Shown: in pieces, positions 20,688 to 33,027 of the stretch | Layout: each line of letters begins with the position of its first letter | Position numbering within the stretch: position 1 is the stretch's first letter | Origin: Dissophora ornata | Taxonomy: Eukaryota; Mortierellomycota; Mortierellomycetes; Mortierellales; Mortierellaceae | Direction: 5' to 3' | Length of the DNA stretch: 64,000 bases | Assembly (NCBI GenBank): GCA_025201705.1 | Contig: MU616605.1 | Location: 20,561-84,560 of the forward strand | The notes under the pieces: generated by a model | The model's database searches: none | Told to the model about the DNA's origin: nothing | What the model saw: only the letters and a program-made list of their open reading frames with translations | Made by a program: the position numbers and the translations under genes

Positions 20688-23600
20688 CTATATATGCTTC
20701 CATGTCACAATGTTACATCTACTGGCCTCGGACACGTTAGACAGTGTCAGAGCTCCTTCATTCCCAATCTCGTTGTCTTGCAAGTTCAAAGTGGTCAAAG
20801 TGGTGTTGGTCTTGAGTGCCTCCGACAGTGCCAGAACTCCTTCATTACCAATCGAGTTGTTCCCCAAGTTCAAAGTGGTCAAAGTGGTGTTGGTCTTGAG
20901 TGCCTCTGACAGATCCAGAGCTCCTTCATTCCCAATCAAGTTGATCCACAAGTCCAAAGTGGTCAAAATGGTGTTAGTCTTGAGTGCCTCCGACAGTACC
21001 AGAGCTCCTTCCTTCCCAATCGAGTTGTTCCCCAACTTCAAAGTGGTCAAAGTGGTGTTGGTCTTAAGTGCCTCCGACAGTGCCAAAATTCCTTCATTAC
21101 CAATCGAGTTGCAATACAAGTCCAAAGTGGTCAAAGTGGTGTTGGTCTTGAGTGCCTCCGACAGGTCCAGAGCTCCTTCATTTCCAATTAGGTTGATCCA
21201 CAAGTCCAAANNNNNNNNNNNNNNNNNNNNNNNNNNNNNNNNNNNNNNNNNNNNNNNNNNNNNNNNNNNNNNNNNNNNNNNNNNNNNNNNNNNNNNNNNN
21301 NNNNNNNNNNNNNNNNNNNNNNNNNNNNNNNNNNNNNNNNNNNNNNNNNNNNNNNNNNNNNNNNNNNNNNNNNNNNNNNNNNNNNNNNNNNNNNNNNNNN
21401 NNNNNNNNNNNNNNNNNNNNNNNNNNNNNNNNNNNNNNNNNNNNNNNNNNNNNNNNNNNNNNNNNNNNNNNNNNNNNNNNNNNNNNNNNNNNNNNNNNNN
21501 NNNNNNNNNNNNNNNNNNNNNNNNNNNNNNNNNNNNNNNNNNNNNNNNNNNNNNNNNNNNNNNNNNNNNNNNNNNNNNNNNNNNNNNNNNNNNNNNNNNN
21601 NNNNNNNNNNNNNNNNNNNNNNNNNNNNNNNNNNNNNNNNNNNNNNNNNNNNNNNNNNNNNNNNNNNNNNNNNNNNNNNNNNNNNNNNNNNNNNNNNNNN
21701 NNNNNNNNNNNNNNNNNNNNNNNNNNNNNNNNNNNNNNNNNNNNNNNNNNNNNNNNNNNNNNNNNNNNNNNNNNNNNNNNNNNNNNNNNNNNNNNNNNNN
21801 NNNNNNNNNNNNNNNNNNNNNNNNNNNNNNNNNNNNNNNNNNNNNNNNNNNNNNNNNNNNNNNNNNNNNNNNNNNNNNNNNNNNNNNNNNNNNNNNNNNN
21901 NNNNNNNNNNNNNNNNNNNNNNNNNNNNNNNNNNNNNNNNNNNNNNNNNNNNNNNNNNNNNNNNNNNNNNNNNCAATCGAGTTGCTCTCCAAGTTCAAAG
22001 TGGTCAAAGGGCTGTTGGTCTTGAGTGATTTTACAAGTACCCGGAAATCACCAGCCCTAATCCCTTGAAGTGTCATCTCAATGGATAACTTATGAAGATG
22101 TGATGATCTTTTGGGTTGTAAACTAAGAAGCTTCATGAAATTCTCGGATAGAACGATATGAATCATTTTCATATTGGCGTGCTCTAAGATACGAGCAAGT
22201 ATTTCATATCGTGTGGATATTGAGAGCAGTTCGTTGGCGATGCTTGCTTGAAGCCGTTCGAGATCAAGTCGAAGAATTGATACACTTGACACCTTGATTG
22301 CTTTCTCAAATGCTTCAAGATCAGTCCTGGAGCAACTCCAGCCGAATGTGATATCCAAGTCGTAGACACCAACCTTCGCTTTGCTGATAGCCTCATAGAA
22401 CTCGCCTGCAGCAAAGCTAGACTTCAAGGTTGCTTTGATACTCCCAAGTTGCTCATCGAATACACCTCCTGCCAGCTTGACCACATCACGCAGCTTCTGG
22501 ATGTGCGCCTCTTGATAGCCTGCTCGATAGTGGTGGCGGCAGACCCATTTAACGTGACCATCCTTAGTTGTCATGCGGTACAGATTGCCCAGCAAGTTGT
22601 CTGAATTGTTGGTCTCCAGATATGATCCGAGTTGGCGCAGCTCCACCCCTTCCAATCCCTCAACACCAGTAAGGTAGCTGCCAAGGTCATGTAGCAATGC
22701 TCTTGCATCACCTTCAACACTGACATCACTCGATTTTTTTATTAGATTGCGAGTCTCCTCCAGATATGCCAAAGAATAATCCACACCCTGGATGATCTTG
22801 GAAGTAACCGAGTTGACAGAGGACTCTGCAAATTCGAGAGCATTGACTACCTTCAAGTTCGCTAGCGCTGGTACGACGTGGCCCGCAATACGTATTCCCG
22901 GTTTGATCATCTCGAGCATCAACATCAAAAAAGGTCCATACTTCTCAAAGAACTCTGTGGGCTTGTTGACGACATATCCTTCATGGTTGGCCAGGTGTAG
23001 GTGATGAGGGATCTCGCTTCTGGATGACTTGGTGTGTTCACCACACTCACAGATGAAATGCAACCGGAACTTGGTGTGGAGCATCGTCGTTGGGTCCCAG
23101 GATATCGACGTCTCAGGAAGGACAATGAACAGCCTTGGGATGGTGTATTCAAGCAGCTCATAGTTCTGGGTCAATATGGCCTCTGTCTTGCTCTGAATCA
23201 GAATCAAATTCATGGCGATTTCCTGCGTTAGATTAGGAAGTCCACCCAGCTGGTGAAGGACTGTACTCTCGAATTCATGATTGGCTACCATAGAGGCAAC
23301 CTTGCTCTTGCCATGCTCAGGCACTTTGCTCGAAGTAATGTCGCAGATGGGTGTGTCTCCAAGTGGCGGAGTGAAGTGTAAAGCCTCAACAACTTTGTCC
23401 TCAATCGAAGCCAAGACTGGGGCACCAGTTCGACCATCAGTCAGAGTCAGATTTGAAGTTGACATTGGAGGGTCAACATGGAAATACTTGGTAGTATGCC
23501 ACAAGGTAATATTCAAGACTACACCCGGGCAATGCTTGATGCAATGAGGTACGAATCTATTTCGCAGAAAAAGCACGCGGTACTTGCTCAACATGATTGT

Positions 23601-23841
23601 TCTTTGTTGTCTCCATACATGTGCCAGATACACTTGTGCGTTCTTTACGCTACCTGGCTCGCTTCAAATCCCTAAGTAACTTGACTAAGAATTTGCCATT
23701 CTGGACATTCTGAACACCAGGAAAGAGTTGCTCGATGTCCTCCCAGTAGATGACATTCTGCCCATCGACATTATCAACATCGATATTTCTGACAGTTGTT
23801 GTGCCAGCGACACGAAACGATTGATATTCCTCCATAGACAT
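20688..23841 (-). CDS. Large LRR (ribonuclease-inhibitor/NLRC3-type) protein with assembly gap
   Basis: Two exons, 23654-23841 and 20688-23556, join in phase across a 97-bp intron and give about 1018 residues including the gap. The N-terminus (FRVAGTTTVRNIDVDNVDGQ, IYWEDIEQLFPGVQ, PHCIKHCPGVVL) introduces a domain I do not know by function. A long helical middle follows (residues 200-500), with no P-loop NTPase motif visible. The C-terminal LRR array has 28-residue units of the type EGALxLSEALKTNTTLTTLDL. Genes of this design are multicopy in Mortierella-like fungi from general recollection; a recognition role analogous to NLR receptors is speculation. Repeat number is unknown because 763 bases are missing, although the frame is kept across the gap. 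Confidence 0.75.
20730..22040 (-). repeat. 84-bp tandem repeat coding for 28-aa LRR units
   Basis: Equivalent points of the unit (CAAT before the motif) fall at 20765, 20849, 20933, 21017, 21101 and 21185, exactly 84 bp apart. The next visible one after the gap is at 21974, which is nine units plus 33 bp further. Units three apart (20933 and 21185) are nearly identical, showing a 252-bp higher-order period. Confidence 0.9.
21211..21973. other. Assembly gap (763 N)
   Basis: Undetermined bases inside the LRR-coding tandem array. The gap is most likely caused by collapse of near-identical repeats. Confidence 0.98.
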
Positions 23842-24762
23842 CTTTGAGTGGTATTTGGTGAGCTGTGAGCGACGGAGAAAGAGTGGTCTTTGAGGGGTGA
23901 TGGAAAGAGAGGAAGAGATGGAGAGAGCGAAAAAAAATTGACTGCGTTAAATTTCGCCTGCATGCAATTGCTTTTCATGCAAAAAAGGGGGGTTTTTTAT
24001 TCGATCAACAAAGTTCGACTTTCCTTCTCCATTGCGCCTGCAAGACGAAACTCCACTCAAGTACAGTTTGATAATAAAATGAGAGGGGTGTTCTTGGGGC
24101 ATCTGAATATTCTGGAATGGCTTGGCTGACAGACATCTCTGCCGGTGTTCCTTGGTGGACTCGGCAATTGGAGCTAGTATTAGACAACGTTGCTTAGATG
24201 GTTGTTCCTCCTTATGTCTCCGCCTCAGATACCGCTCCGCTAATCCATCTTGTCTTATTGCATCCTCCGGTGCCTTTTCTTCTTGGCGTTGAGCCTTTGC
24301 CGATGCCTCATTTCGTAATCGCCAGTTCCTGAGTTTGTCTGTACCATCGCGGTACTGTTGTTTGTAGACTCGCGGCTGTTCTTTGGTCAATGCTTGTTGC
24401 TGCTCCCGCGATATGTGCTCGTAACGTGGTTGTACCTCTTCCTCCTCCCGTTCACTCTATTGTTTTCTTCTTCGTCTTCTCCTTCTCCACTCTCATGTTC
24501 TTTTTGTTTTCCTCTTTCTCTGTGCCGCACTCCCATATCAGTCTGGGATGTTGGATGTAGGATGTAGGATATCTGAAACCAGGATATCATGTGGAAGCCA
24601 AGGTGAAAGATTCCTTTAGTATATGTAGGATGTAGGATAAATGTAGGATGCAACCCGAGCAATATCCGACCTCCAAGCCACGTTCGCATCCCATCCTTCT
24701 AAAGACGGTGTCACTTTCCTTGTTTCTTCTGTCCCTCTCTCCCACGCGCACTGTAGAGCACC
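23842..24762. other. Divergent intergenic region with GGATGTA-type short repeats
   Basis: Lies between the divergent LRR gene and ZHP3-like gene. At 24545-24655 there are repeated (T)GTAGGAT heptads in two clusters. A minus-strand frame from 24390 has a Lys/Arg/Glu-rich start of about 70 residues that could be a small hypothetical protein, but it has no family features and I do not call it. T-rich promoter-like sequence is found at 24420-24540. Confidence 0.5.
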
Positions 24763-26628
24763 ATGTTCAAGCACATTCATTGTAATAAATGCTTCAAAAC
24801 TGAACCCATTCCTGAGGCCCGCTACCTCATCACGGAGTGCGGCCATGTTCTCTGCCAGTCCTGTATCGACCGTGCCACTGGCAACCAAGACGACAAAAGA
24901 AAAGTTAACGCTAACGCTCACAGACCACAGTCGTCAAAGGATGCAACACCTCTGGTCGAGTTAGAGACAGGTTTGTCTCCATTCGTTCTAACCGCTATCT
25001 TGCATTGGGGAGAAGTTTCTAATCGTCAAATGCATACGCGTTAATTTGCCACCAAAATAATAATATTAATCGATCGAATTGAAGCTGTATGCGCCATATG
25101 CAAGGCGCCTTGTGAATGCATGCGCATCACCACAAATTTGGTATGACTCGAGTGTAAAGCATGCAGATGATGGTCTTGATGACAAGACAAAGAATGTCTA
25201 CTGAGAGTCTATCTTTTTTCTAGGACGACCTCCCACCGCGAATACAGCCTTTCTTTCGGACTCTAGAGGATATCTGTTACGACACTATGGATGTTTGGAA
25301 GGTAAGGAATCTTGATTCCTTCGACCGCATCATTTGGTGGCAACGCACTCCTCGTTTTACTCAATAGACTCTATGCCAGTTCCACGAAGATAACTTGTCG
25401 GGGTTGGTAGATCATTTAAAGAGTAAGGCCAGCCGACAGCATGAGCTGTTAATCAAATTCCGCTCTGAGTTCAAGAACATGAGGTCCATGAAAAGGTATG
25501 CGGCAATGCTGTTTAAGCTGTAACAATCCAACGAGGCATATTTCTTAAATTTCTAATCCTCTGCATGTTATCGCAATATCAGTGAGTTACGCGAGCTCAA
25601 AGTGGAAAATGAGACGCTAAAGAAGAAACTCCAAGAGCAAGAGCACATCCAGCGCCGTAACGATGTACCGCATCGGGCACGATGCGACAAGGAAAAGAGA
25701 TCTTGGACTTGTCATGGACCTGGACCACCAGTGCCTGTAGGAGCCTTCATAAAGAATGAGAAGAACGTGAAGGAGGTGTGTACAGAGACAGACGCGAGGA
25801 ACAAGAACTCTCCTGGACAAACAGCTGCCCAGGGCCCCAGCTGGGGAAATACCACAAGGTAGCATCAATTGCATTGTCACCGCAAGGCCCGACGATTGAA
25901 ATCAGTACTACCATTCATACCGATATATTATTCTTCAGAACACGCTCAATAATGTCAAATAGCAGTATAAAGTCGGGCCGAACGGTACGTTTGCACCACA
26001 TTGTTCGTATTAGAACACACGAGTGCAATGGTTGACATTGTAATGACGTGCATCCACATGGTCAACTAGGTTCCTGTACCAAGAACACCTCATCCGCCGG
26101 AACGTCTATCGCTGGTATCTCATTCACATGCAGCCTCTCCCAGACTTTCGTTACATTCACCAACTGGCAATAATTCGCTGCGTTCAAATCTTGTTCAAGT
26201 GCCGTCTGTCCCTTCCACCCTGACAAGAGCCGCCTTGCCTAGTTACGGGTTCCCAAATCAAATAAATGTCCAGACACTGCATGCACCAGGAATTGCAGAT
26301 GCACATCTCCATTTTCCCGCCGGATACGCTTATCAACAAACACCGATACCAGGGCCTGTGCCCATTACTGGCTTCTATAATCACGGAGCACCTTACAGCC
26401 AGTTAATGCCTCCTCCTGTCGCTCCTTCACGGCCATACTTGCATCCACCACGACAACAGCGGCCGATGTTGCATCCACAACGTAATGCATCTTATGCGAA
26501 CAGGGTCATAGCCTCGGTCGGCCAGTCGACAGATCGACTTTTGGTGCCGCCGACTGATGATAACGTTGCACAAGAATACAAAACTATTGCGCGACATCAA
26601 GCATCCTCGGCGAGAACCACATGGCTGC

Positions 26629-26660
<32 letters not shown>

Positions 26661-26774
26661 CGATATTCGATAGCCTCGCCTATGTTTCCGGGGTCGGGCA
26701 TGCCTCCTAATGCTATCATACCCAGCACAATAGGATCTTCAATAACTGGTCGCTCTAGCTGGCCCCAGACATGA
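24763..26774 (+). CDS. ZHP3/RNF212/HEI10-like RING protein (meiotic crossover factor)
   Basis: Seven exons join in phase: 24763-24970, 25085-25140, 25224-25301, 25368-25495, 25583-25858, 25939-25984, 26070-26774, giving 498 residues. The N-terminal RING has C7, C10, C26, H28, C31, C34, C72 and C75; the opening CNKCF and CGHVLCQSC closely match the Zip3/RNF212 class, in which the RING starts within ten residues of the N-terminus. A helical segment follows (EDICYDTMDVWK, QFHEDNLSGLVDHLKSK) and then a coiled coil (SELRELKVENETLKKKLQEQ), as in that family. The tail is Pro/Ser-rich with an 11-Gln run. Family members are SUMO or ubiquitin E3 ligases that mark crossover sites on the synaptonemal complex. 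The loop between C34 and C72 is longer than usual. The neighbour downstream is convergent, 94 bp away. Confidence 0.78.
26628..26660 (+). repeat. (CAA)11 microsatellite coding poly-Gln
   Basis: Eleven uninterrupted CAA codons in the last exon of the RING gene. A pure CAA run is likely to vary in length between strains. Confidence 0.95.
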
Positions 26775-26868
26775 AATAAATCGATATAGTATTTCATTCA
26801 TTTTACGCGCGAGTAACGCGGCACGTTGAAGTATACATAAAAGGAAATCTTATTCCGTGGATGCGAAC

Positions 26869-28662
26869 TTATCGAAGTTCGACCTTCATGCGATTAACAA
26901 CTTCCTCACGAAGCTTCTCTTGAAGCTCGTTGATCTCGACGTTAGTCACGTTGCGGTCCATTGAGCGGTAGTTAATTCTGTAGCAGACGCTGCGCCTCTT
27001 TGTCTTGGGATGGGTGAATTCGTCAATCTACGGTATCGGAAATGGAAAAAAAAGCACTCAGTGGTTGTCTGTTTGGCTGCAAATGCACGTCCGTTGTCAT
27101 CCACAACCTTTCAATCTCAAAAATGAGAAAAGCGAAAACCAGACATACCAATTGAACATCCTCCGCAATATCGCCGGCGACATCTCTTACGATCTCACAA
27201 AAGTTGTTCTCGTGGAAATCTTCGTTTGACCAGAAAGAGATATCCTTGATGCAAGGGGGAAACTTCGAGAAAGTCTTGAACTTTTGAATTTTGGAGGGCT
27301 CGAACTGGCGCAAGAATCGCTCGTCCTGAGACCAGAACAGGCGGATATCGGGAATGCCAAAGAGGACCAGGGCCAATCTTTCAAGGCCAAGTCCGAAAGC
27401 CCAGCCGATCTTGTCTGGTTTTTCTAGAGATAAGAATTACAACGACAACGACAACGACAGTCAATTAGCTTGGGAACTCTGGCAAAAAAAAACCATTCGG
27501 TCACAGATTACCTGCATCCACCAACTTACCTGCGTTGTTCAAGATGTCTTGCTTGATCACTCCGCACCCAAGAACCTCGAGCCACTTTCCTTGATAGAGA
27601 ATCTCCATCTCCCAGCTAGGGCTTGTGAACGGGAACTGAGCATCGATCCATCGGACCTGCAAATCTTTCTCATGCGAAAACAGTTTCCTGACCATCATGT
27701 TCAACGAATGTTTCAAATGATCGGCAGTCGCCAACATGGCAGCTTCGTCGTGACAGCCCTGCTTGGGGTTCTCGGGTGTGATCACAGTTGTATCTGTCGT
27801 ATGAATCGATCTAGAGACCGTGGAAGAATCTGCGGCGATAGCCTTACGAATATCCTCCACTGCCGTCTTGGCATCAAAAAGCTGTGCACCCTCCATTTGG
27901 TGGAAAACGGGGTAGTGACTTGCATCGATCTCGTCTCTCCTATAGACATCTGCTGTCACGAGCACTTTGTCGGCCTCTGTCATGACTTTGAGCTGATGAG
28001 CTGAGGTGTGTGTTCTAAGCATGATCTTCTCGTTGATGTAGTACGTGTCGGTGACCGCACGACCGGGGTGGTCGTCCGAGAAACAGAGATCGTCGAAATT
28101 TTCCTTGGTGGTGACGACGGGCGAGAAAGTTTCGTAGTGCTTAAAGTCAGGGAAGGTGGAGGCGATCAAATTCTTGATGATGGCGATCGGATGCGTAGGG
28201 ATAAGGTGTAGTTGACGAGTCGTCTTTTCGAGGATGGTTGGCGTGACATTGGTGAAACGATCAGATTTGTAGGTTTTTCCGCCTACAGATACGCTGTCCT
28301 CAGTGATCTTTGTTGGTTCCTTGAGCGGGTTCGAGGCTAGTCATGAAGGTCGATCGATCGGATCGAAAACGGCGATCAGTTATTCGCGATACGAGTCCTC
28401 CTCTGCAGAGTCAGATCGACGGCAGCTAGCGCACAAGAATTCCCCAGTCACAGCAGTTACCTGTCTCTGGTGCGAGTCGGAAGGGTGACGAGTGGAAGGA
28501 GGCGCACAGCGCTGGTCGAAGAACTCGTTGCGAAGAAGCCAACGTCGCACCTCTGATAAAGACTGGACTTGAAAGCGTGGTCCTGATTTTTGGCGCTGAG
28601 CCTGGACGCAAGGCTCTGCTGGTCCATTGCTGAGATACGGCTCTAAACATTCCCATGGCCAT
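26869..28662 (-). CDS. FARS2: Mitochondrial phenylalanyl-tRNA synthetase
   Basis: Four exons (28461-28662, 27530-28336, 27149-27423, 26869-27027) join in phase to 480 residues, near the length of yeast Msf1 and human FARS2. It is a single-chain class II synthetase that charges mitochondrial tRNA-Phe. Visible marks are an N-terminus rich in Arg and Ser without acidic residues (mitochondrial presequence), [20 protein letters not shown], the active-site segment [25 protein letters not shown], then class II motif 3 in [20 protein letters not shown] and the C-terminal anticodon-binding FDX-ACB domain starting at [12 protein letters not shown]. The start at 28662 was chosen because it opens the presequence; an earlier in-frame Met gives an unlikely longer leader. 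It is divergent from PSD1. Confidence 0.93.
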
Positions 28663-28884
28663 GGTCAATGCTATTCTAATTGTTGTCGGTCGAGAAGAAT
28701 GAGAGGGGTGAATGCTGTTCCTGAGCGAAGTCGGGTTTTTTTGGCTTTCACCGGGACCAAGAGAGCCGAGAAAGGAAATTAGGCGCGGAGGCTTGTGTTC
28801 GGTACACAGTTTTCGCACCGCTCAGCCACAGGCACCATAGAAAGACGATTCGCGTGTCCTGCTCTTGCTCCTCCGACTTGACAC
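28663..28884. promoter_or_regulatory. Divergent promoter between two mitochondrial-protein genes
   Basis: A 222-bp spacer separates the starts of mitochondrial Phe-tRNA synthetase (minus) and phosphatidylserine decarboxylase (plus). Both products go to mitochondria, so shared control is plausible but not shown. There is no clear TATA box. Confidence 0.5.
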
Positions 28885-30742
28885 ATGCAAGCAACCATGC
28901 TTCGACCATCCATGCCCCCTTCGAGGGTCATCCTCCGCAGGTCTGCGCTTGCCTCTATGCCTCTCCGCTGCAGTGCGCAGTGTCGTCCATCATTGCTTTT
29001 GCAACGTGACTTTCACGCCACCAGACAGAGCCTATCCTCGCAACAAACCTCAGCCAACAACAAGCAGGGATCGTATGCCAGTACGTTTAGGCATTGCAGC
29101 CGATAAACCTATGTACCTTCACATAATCCAGTCTCTCTCTCTCTTTGGTGGCATGAATAACCATATCTTCTTGTCCGTATGGCTTCTATAGGCCGCGTGA
29201 AGAGGGCATGGAACGATACGCCCATCAAGTGGTCGCCCATCCCCATTGGACTCGGTCTAGCTTTTATCACCTTTCTGCAGTACAGGAAGATTAGAGAGCG
29301 GGAGGCGGATCGCGATCAGAACCCATCCAAGGCCGTCATTGTTGGGCCCTGGCATGTATGTTCCCCCAGCATTCGGTCATGGAACAACGGCGAAAGTATG
29401 ACGCCTTATCCAGATTCTAAATACATATTTGCTCTCCACTAGGTCCATGTAATCAGCGAGTTGCCATTGAAAACGATATCGAGACTTTGGGGGGCATTCA
29501 ACAGTATCACATTGCCTATGTGGTTCCGTGTGCCAGGGTTTAAACTGTATAGCTGGATTTTCGGATGCAACCTTGAGGAGATGAAGGATCCGGATCTTAC
29601 CCATTATAAGAACTTGAGCGAATTCTTCTATCGCGAATTGAAGGACGGTGTTCGCCCTGTCGACTACAACGCAGCTTTGGTAACCCCCCAGTTTAATTTT
29701 GCCTGACATCCTTGCCTGACATCCTTGCCTGTTCGCCATATATTTCCTTTATTTGCGAAGTATAACTCACACTTGTATTATCTATATGCCGTAACTCAGG
29801 TGTCACCCTCGGACGGAAGAGTTTTCCATTTTGGATTGGTCGACGGATCAAGAGTGGAGCAGATCAAGGGCATGTCATATTCGCTAGACCAGTTCTTGGG
29901 CGCGCAAAAGGCCAGCGACACTGCAGAAATTATCAAGGCAACGCATTCTGCCAACATTGTGGACGAAGAGGAGTTCGCAGAGGTGAACGGAATCAACTAT
30001 ACATTGGACAGCTTGCTCGGCTATGATAAGCAGCTAGAGCACAAAAGGCAGGACTCTGAAGGCAACGTTGTCCCTGACAAGGAAGCAGACCAGAAAGCAA
30101 TGACGAGCGATTATCAACAGGAGCTTATATTGCGTCCCGGAAACAGACTCTTCTTCTGTGTCATTTATCTTGCGCCTGGTGATTACCATCGCTTCCACTC
30201 GCCGACGAACTGGGTTGCTGAGACGAGGCGTCATTTCTCAGGTGAACTGTACTCGGTTTCGCCGTGGATGGTGAAGCAGCTGCAGGACTTGTTTGTGTTG
30301 AACGAGCGCGTGGTCTTGTTGGGCAAGTGGCGCCATGGATTCTTCTCAATGGTGCCAGTTGGGGCAACTAACGTCGGAAGCATTGTTCTTAACTTTGACA
30401 AGGTAGATGATCATGGCCAGTCCTCATACTATCCTTTTAATGGCCGTAATTGGATCTTTCTTACTATTATTCTGTTACTGATTGCATTTCTCGACTGTTG
30501 AATCTTAGGAACTTCGCACTAACCGGAAGGAGGATGGGTCCCACCGCAGCCAGGGCGAGCTGGTCTATAGCGGTGTCAGCCGCTTGTTGAATGGACAGCC
30601 TCTGCGGGTGGGTGAGGAAATGGGAGGTTTCAAGCTGGGATCGACTGTTGTCCTAGTCTTCGAGGCGCCCGAGAACTTCAAGTTTGAGATTGAGCCAGGC
30701 CAGTGGGTCAAGATGGGCCAATCCCTGGGGCAGATAGAGTAG
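28885..30742 (+). CDS. PSD1: Mitochondrial phosphatidylserine decarboxylase proenzyme
   Basis: Five exons join in phase: 28885-29080, 29192-29355, 29443-29679, 29800-30402, 30509-30742, giving 477 residues. The enzyme converts phosphatidylserine to phosphatidylethanolamine in the mitochondrial inner membrane. The N-terminus is a presequence rich in Arg, Ser and Ala, followed by a hydrophobic segment (WSPIPIGLGLAFITFLQY) that would be the inner-membrane anchor. SDGRVFHFG and APGDYHRFHSPTNW are family motifs. The self-cleavage site LGST is at residues 443-446 in the last exon; cleavage before Ser445 creates the pyruvoyl group. There is no C2 domain, which separates it from the fungal Psd2 type. 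All catalytic landmarks are intact. Confidence 0.95.
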
Positions 30743-31022
30743 GTTCAGTATGGCCCTGCATTAGGTAGGACCTGTCGGTTGGGGTGTTTGTTTAGTGGCT
30801 CGATAGATGAGATCACAATGCATCAATAGCTGCTGGTCCTCCTCGTACGGATCTGTTGGTATCACAAGAGATGATGCACTTGTAGCATCGAACCGACACC
30901 CTACAACAACGTTCAATAAAATCAGTGGGCTCTGGAAGTGTGACCCCTTAAAAGAGCTCCTGCCTGGTGAAAGTCGACAGTCTCCACCACCTCTCACTCT
31001 TGTTTCTCACAAACTCATCATC

Positions 31023-33027
31023 ATGGCACAGACAACATGGATGTACACTGCTGTGCAGTGGTCATCGGTGTCCTTCATCATTTTCTCCGGCAGTTTGTTG
31101 TTCATCTACACTGTCATCATGTCTTATTGCAACACAAAGATTCTTTGGAATTTCAAAGCCAACAGGAGAAGAATATTCCAGGAACAGGAGAAGGCAAAGG
31201 TGGATAGCAAGACAACCCCTGAGAACGTAACTGCAGGGACCGAGCAAAATAAAAAGGATCGCCCCTACCTCATCGCCGGGTTCTTTCATCCTTACTGGTA
31301 ACTAGCATCTCTCTTCGTACCCATCTATTTATTATATATGATGAAGGCAGCAAAACAGACGCCTAACAATTGCGCACCCAACTCGTTATCTTGATGGCTA
31401 TTGCAAGCAATGCTGGAGGCGGAGGGGAACGCGTGCTATGGACCGCTATCCGAGATATTCAGCAAAAGTATCCTCATGTCATCTCGGTCGTTTACACTGG
31501 TGACAAGGGCGTCACCAAGGACGACATCTTGGAAAGGGTCCAAAACCGGTTCAACATTACATTGGACCCATCTCTTGTTGGATTCGAGTTTCTGGAGAAG
31601 CGCGATTGGATTGAGGATGCCAAGTGGCCTCGGTTCACGCTGATCGGACAGAGCATTGGATCGATTATTCTTGGATGGGAGGCGCTTCTTCGTGTCGTAC
31701 CCGATATTTGGATTGGTATAGGACCTGCCGTTCTTAGCATCACCTACATCAACCAAAGGACCTCTAAATGAATGCATGCTGACAGTACGCCTTCACCTGG
31801 TTCATGGACTGATAGACACGATGGGATATGCATTCAGTTACCCGGCTGCAAGAATGTTTGGCGGCTGCCAAGTCGTTGCCTACGTCCACTATCCCGCCAT
31901 CAGCTCGGATATGATCGGCCGTGTCGCTAGCCGTGAAAGTGGCCACAACAACGCCAAACAGGTTGCTTCGAGCCCAATCTATACCACACTCAAGCTCATG
32001 TACTATAAATTCTTTGCAATCCTGTACGCTATCGTTGGCGCCTTCGCCCATATCGTCATGGTCAACTCGTCATGGACAAAGGGACACATCGACTCGCTCT
32101 GGAAAATCAAATCAACTGTTGTGTATCCGCCCTGCGACACTGACGCCTTCAAAGATTTCCCTTTGAAAGGCCGCGAGCGGATTGTTGTAAGCGTAGCACA
32201 GTTCCGACCGGAAAAGGGCCATGGACTGCAATTGGAGGCGATGGCCCAGCTGCTGAAGGATCATCCGGAGTACCGACAGGAGAAGGATGGAGGCAATAAC
32301 GCACAGGCAGTCAAGCTTGTCATGGTTGGAAGTGCGCGCGATGAATCTGATCAGGCCAGGATTAAGCAACTTAAAGAAAAGGCCAACGAGCTTGGAATCC
32401 AGGAGAGCGTCATGTTTGTGGTCAACGCACCATTTAGCGAGCTTCAAGCATGGCTAGCGCGTTCCAAGATTGGTATCCATGGCATGTTGGATGAGCATTT
32501 TGGCATCGGTGTTGTCGAATACATGGTAAGCCTGCACATATGCAACTGCTTCTGTTTCCGGAAGTGTGCAGTCGGAAAAGCCTTCCCTAATCTCTTTCTC
32601 TCTCCTTTTTTTTCGCTTGATGTTCATTTATTTATTTCCTTGTTCCCACTCATTTGCTCGTTCTGTTGTACCTTTCTCCACTTCCCAGGCTGCAGGGTTG
32701 ATTCCCGTTGCCCACAACTCTGCAGGACCCAAGATGGATATTGTCCGTCCATACAACAACCAGCCCACGGGATACTTGGCCACGACACCCCAGGAATTTG
32801 CAGAGGCGATCGAAAAAGTGCTCTCTGCAAGTGACTCTATTGTAGATATGCAGCTCCGCGCCAGGGACAGTGTCCAAGAACGGTTTTCGGAGAAGGTCTT
32901 TGGCGAGCAACTCCAGAAATGCATGCACGAAGTTTTGTTTCGTGAGAAAGTCACGGTCTATGGACACAAACTGATTGACCCACCAGAAGGTGGCTGGGAA
33001 GAGGCGCCGGCCGACGCAGCAAAGTAA
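31023..33027 (+). CDS. ALG11: GDP-Man:Man3GlcNAc2-PP-dolichol alpha-1,2-mannosyltransferase
   Basis: Four exons (31023-31297, 31408-31715, 31816-32525, 32689-33027) join in phase to 543 residues. Alg11 adds the fourth and fifth mannoses to the lipid-linked oligosaccharide on the cytosolic face of the ER. An N-terminal transmembrane helix (residues about 12-36) is followed by the family motif FFHPYCNAGGGGERVLW, built across the first intron, then the GT4-family donor-binding regions (SVAQFRPEKGH, KLVMVGSARD) and the C-terminal E-x7-E segment in DEHFGIGVVEYMAAG, built across the third intron. The start is the Met just before the membrane helix; the longer upstream frame lacks a better Met. Confidence 0.95.

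Noticed and set aside
23947..24390. 147-residue minus-strand hypothetical protein
   Set aside because: Only a charged N-terminal stretch looks protein-like; there is no family match that I can see, and it lies in the promoter region of two divergent genes.
26427..26797. Minus-strand Cys- and Leu-rich frames near 26.6 kb
   Set aside because: They are the reverse complement of the (CAA)11 tract.
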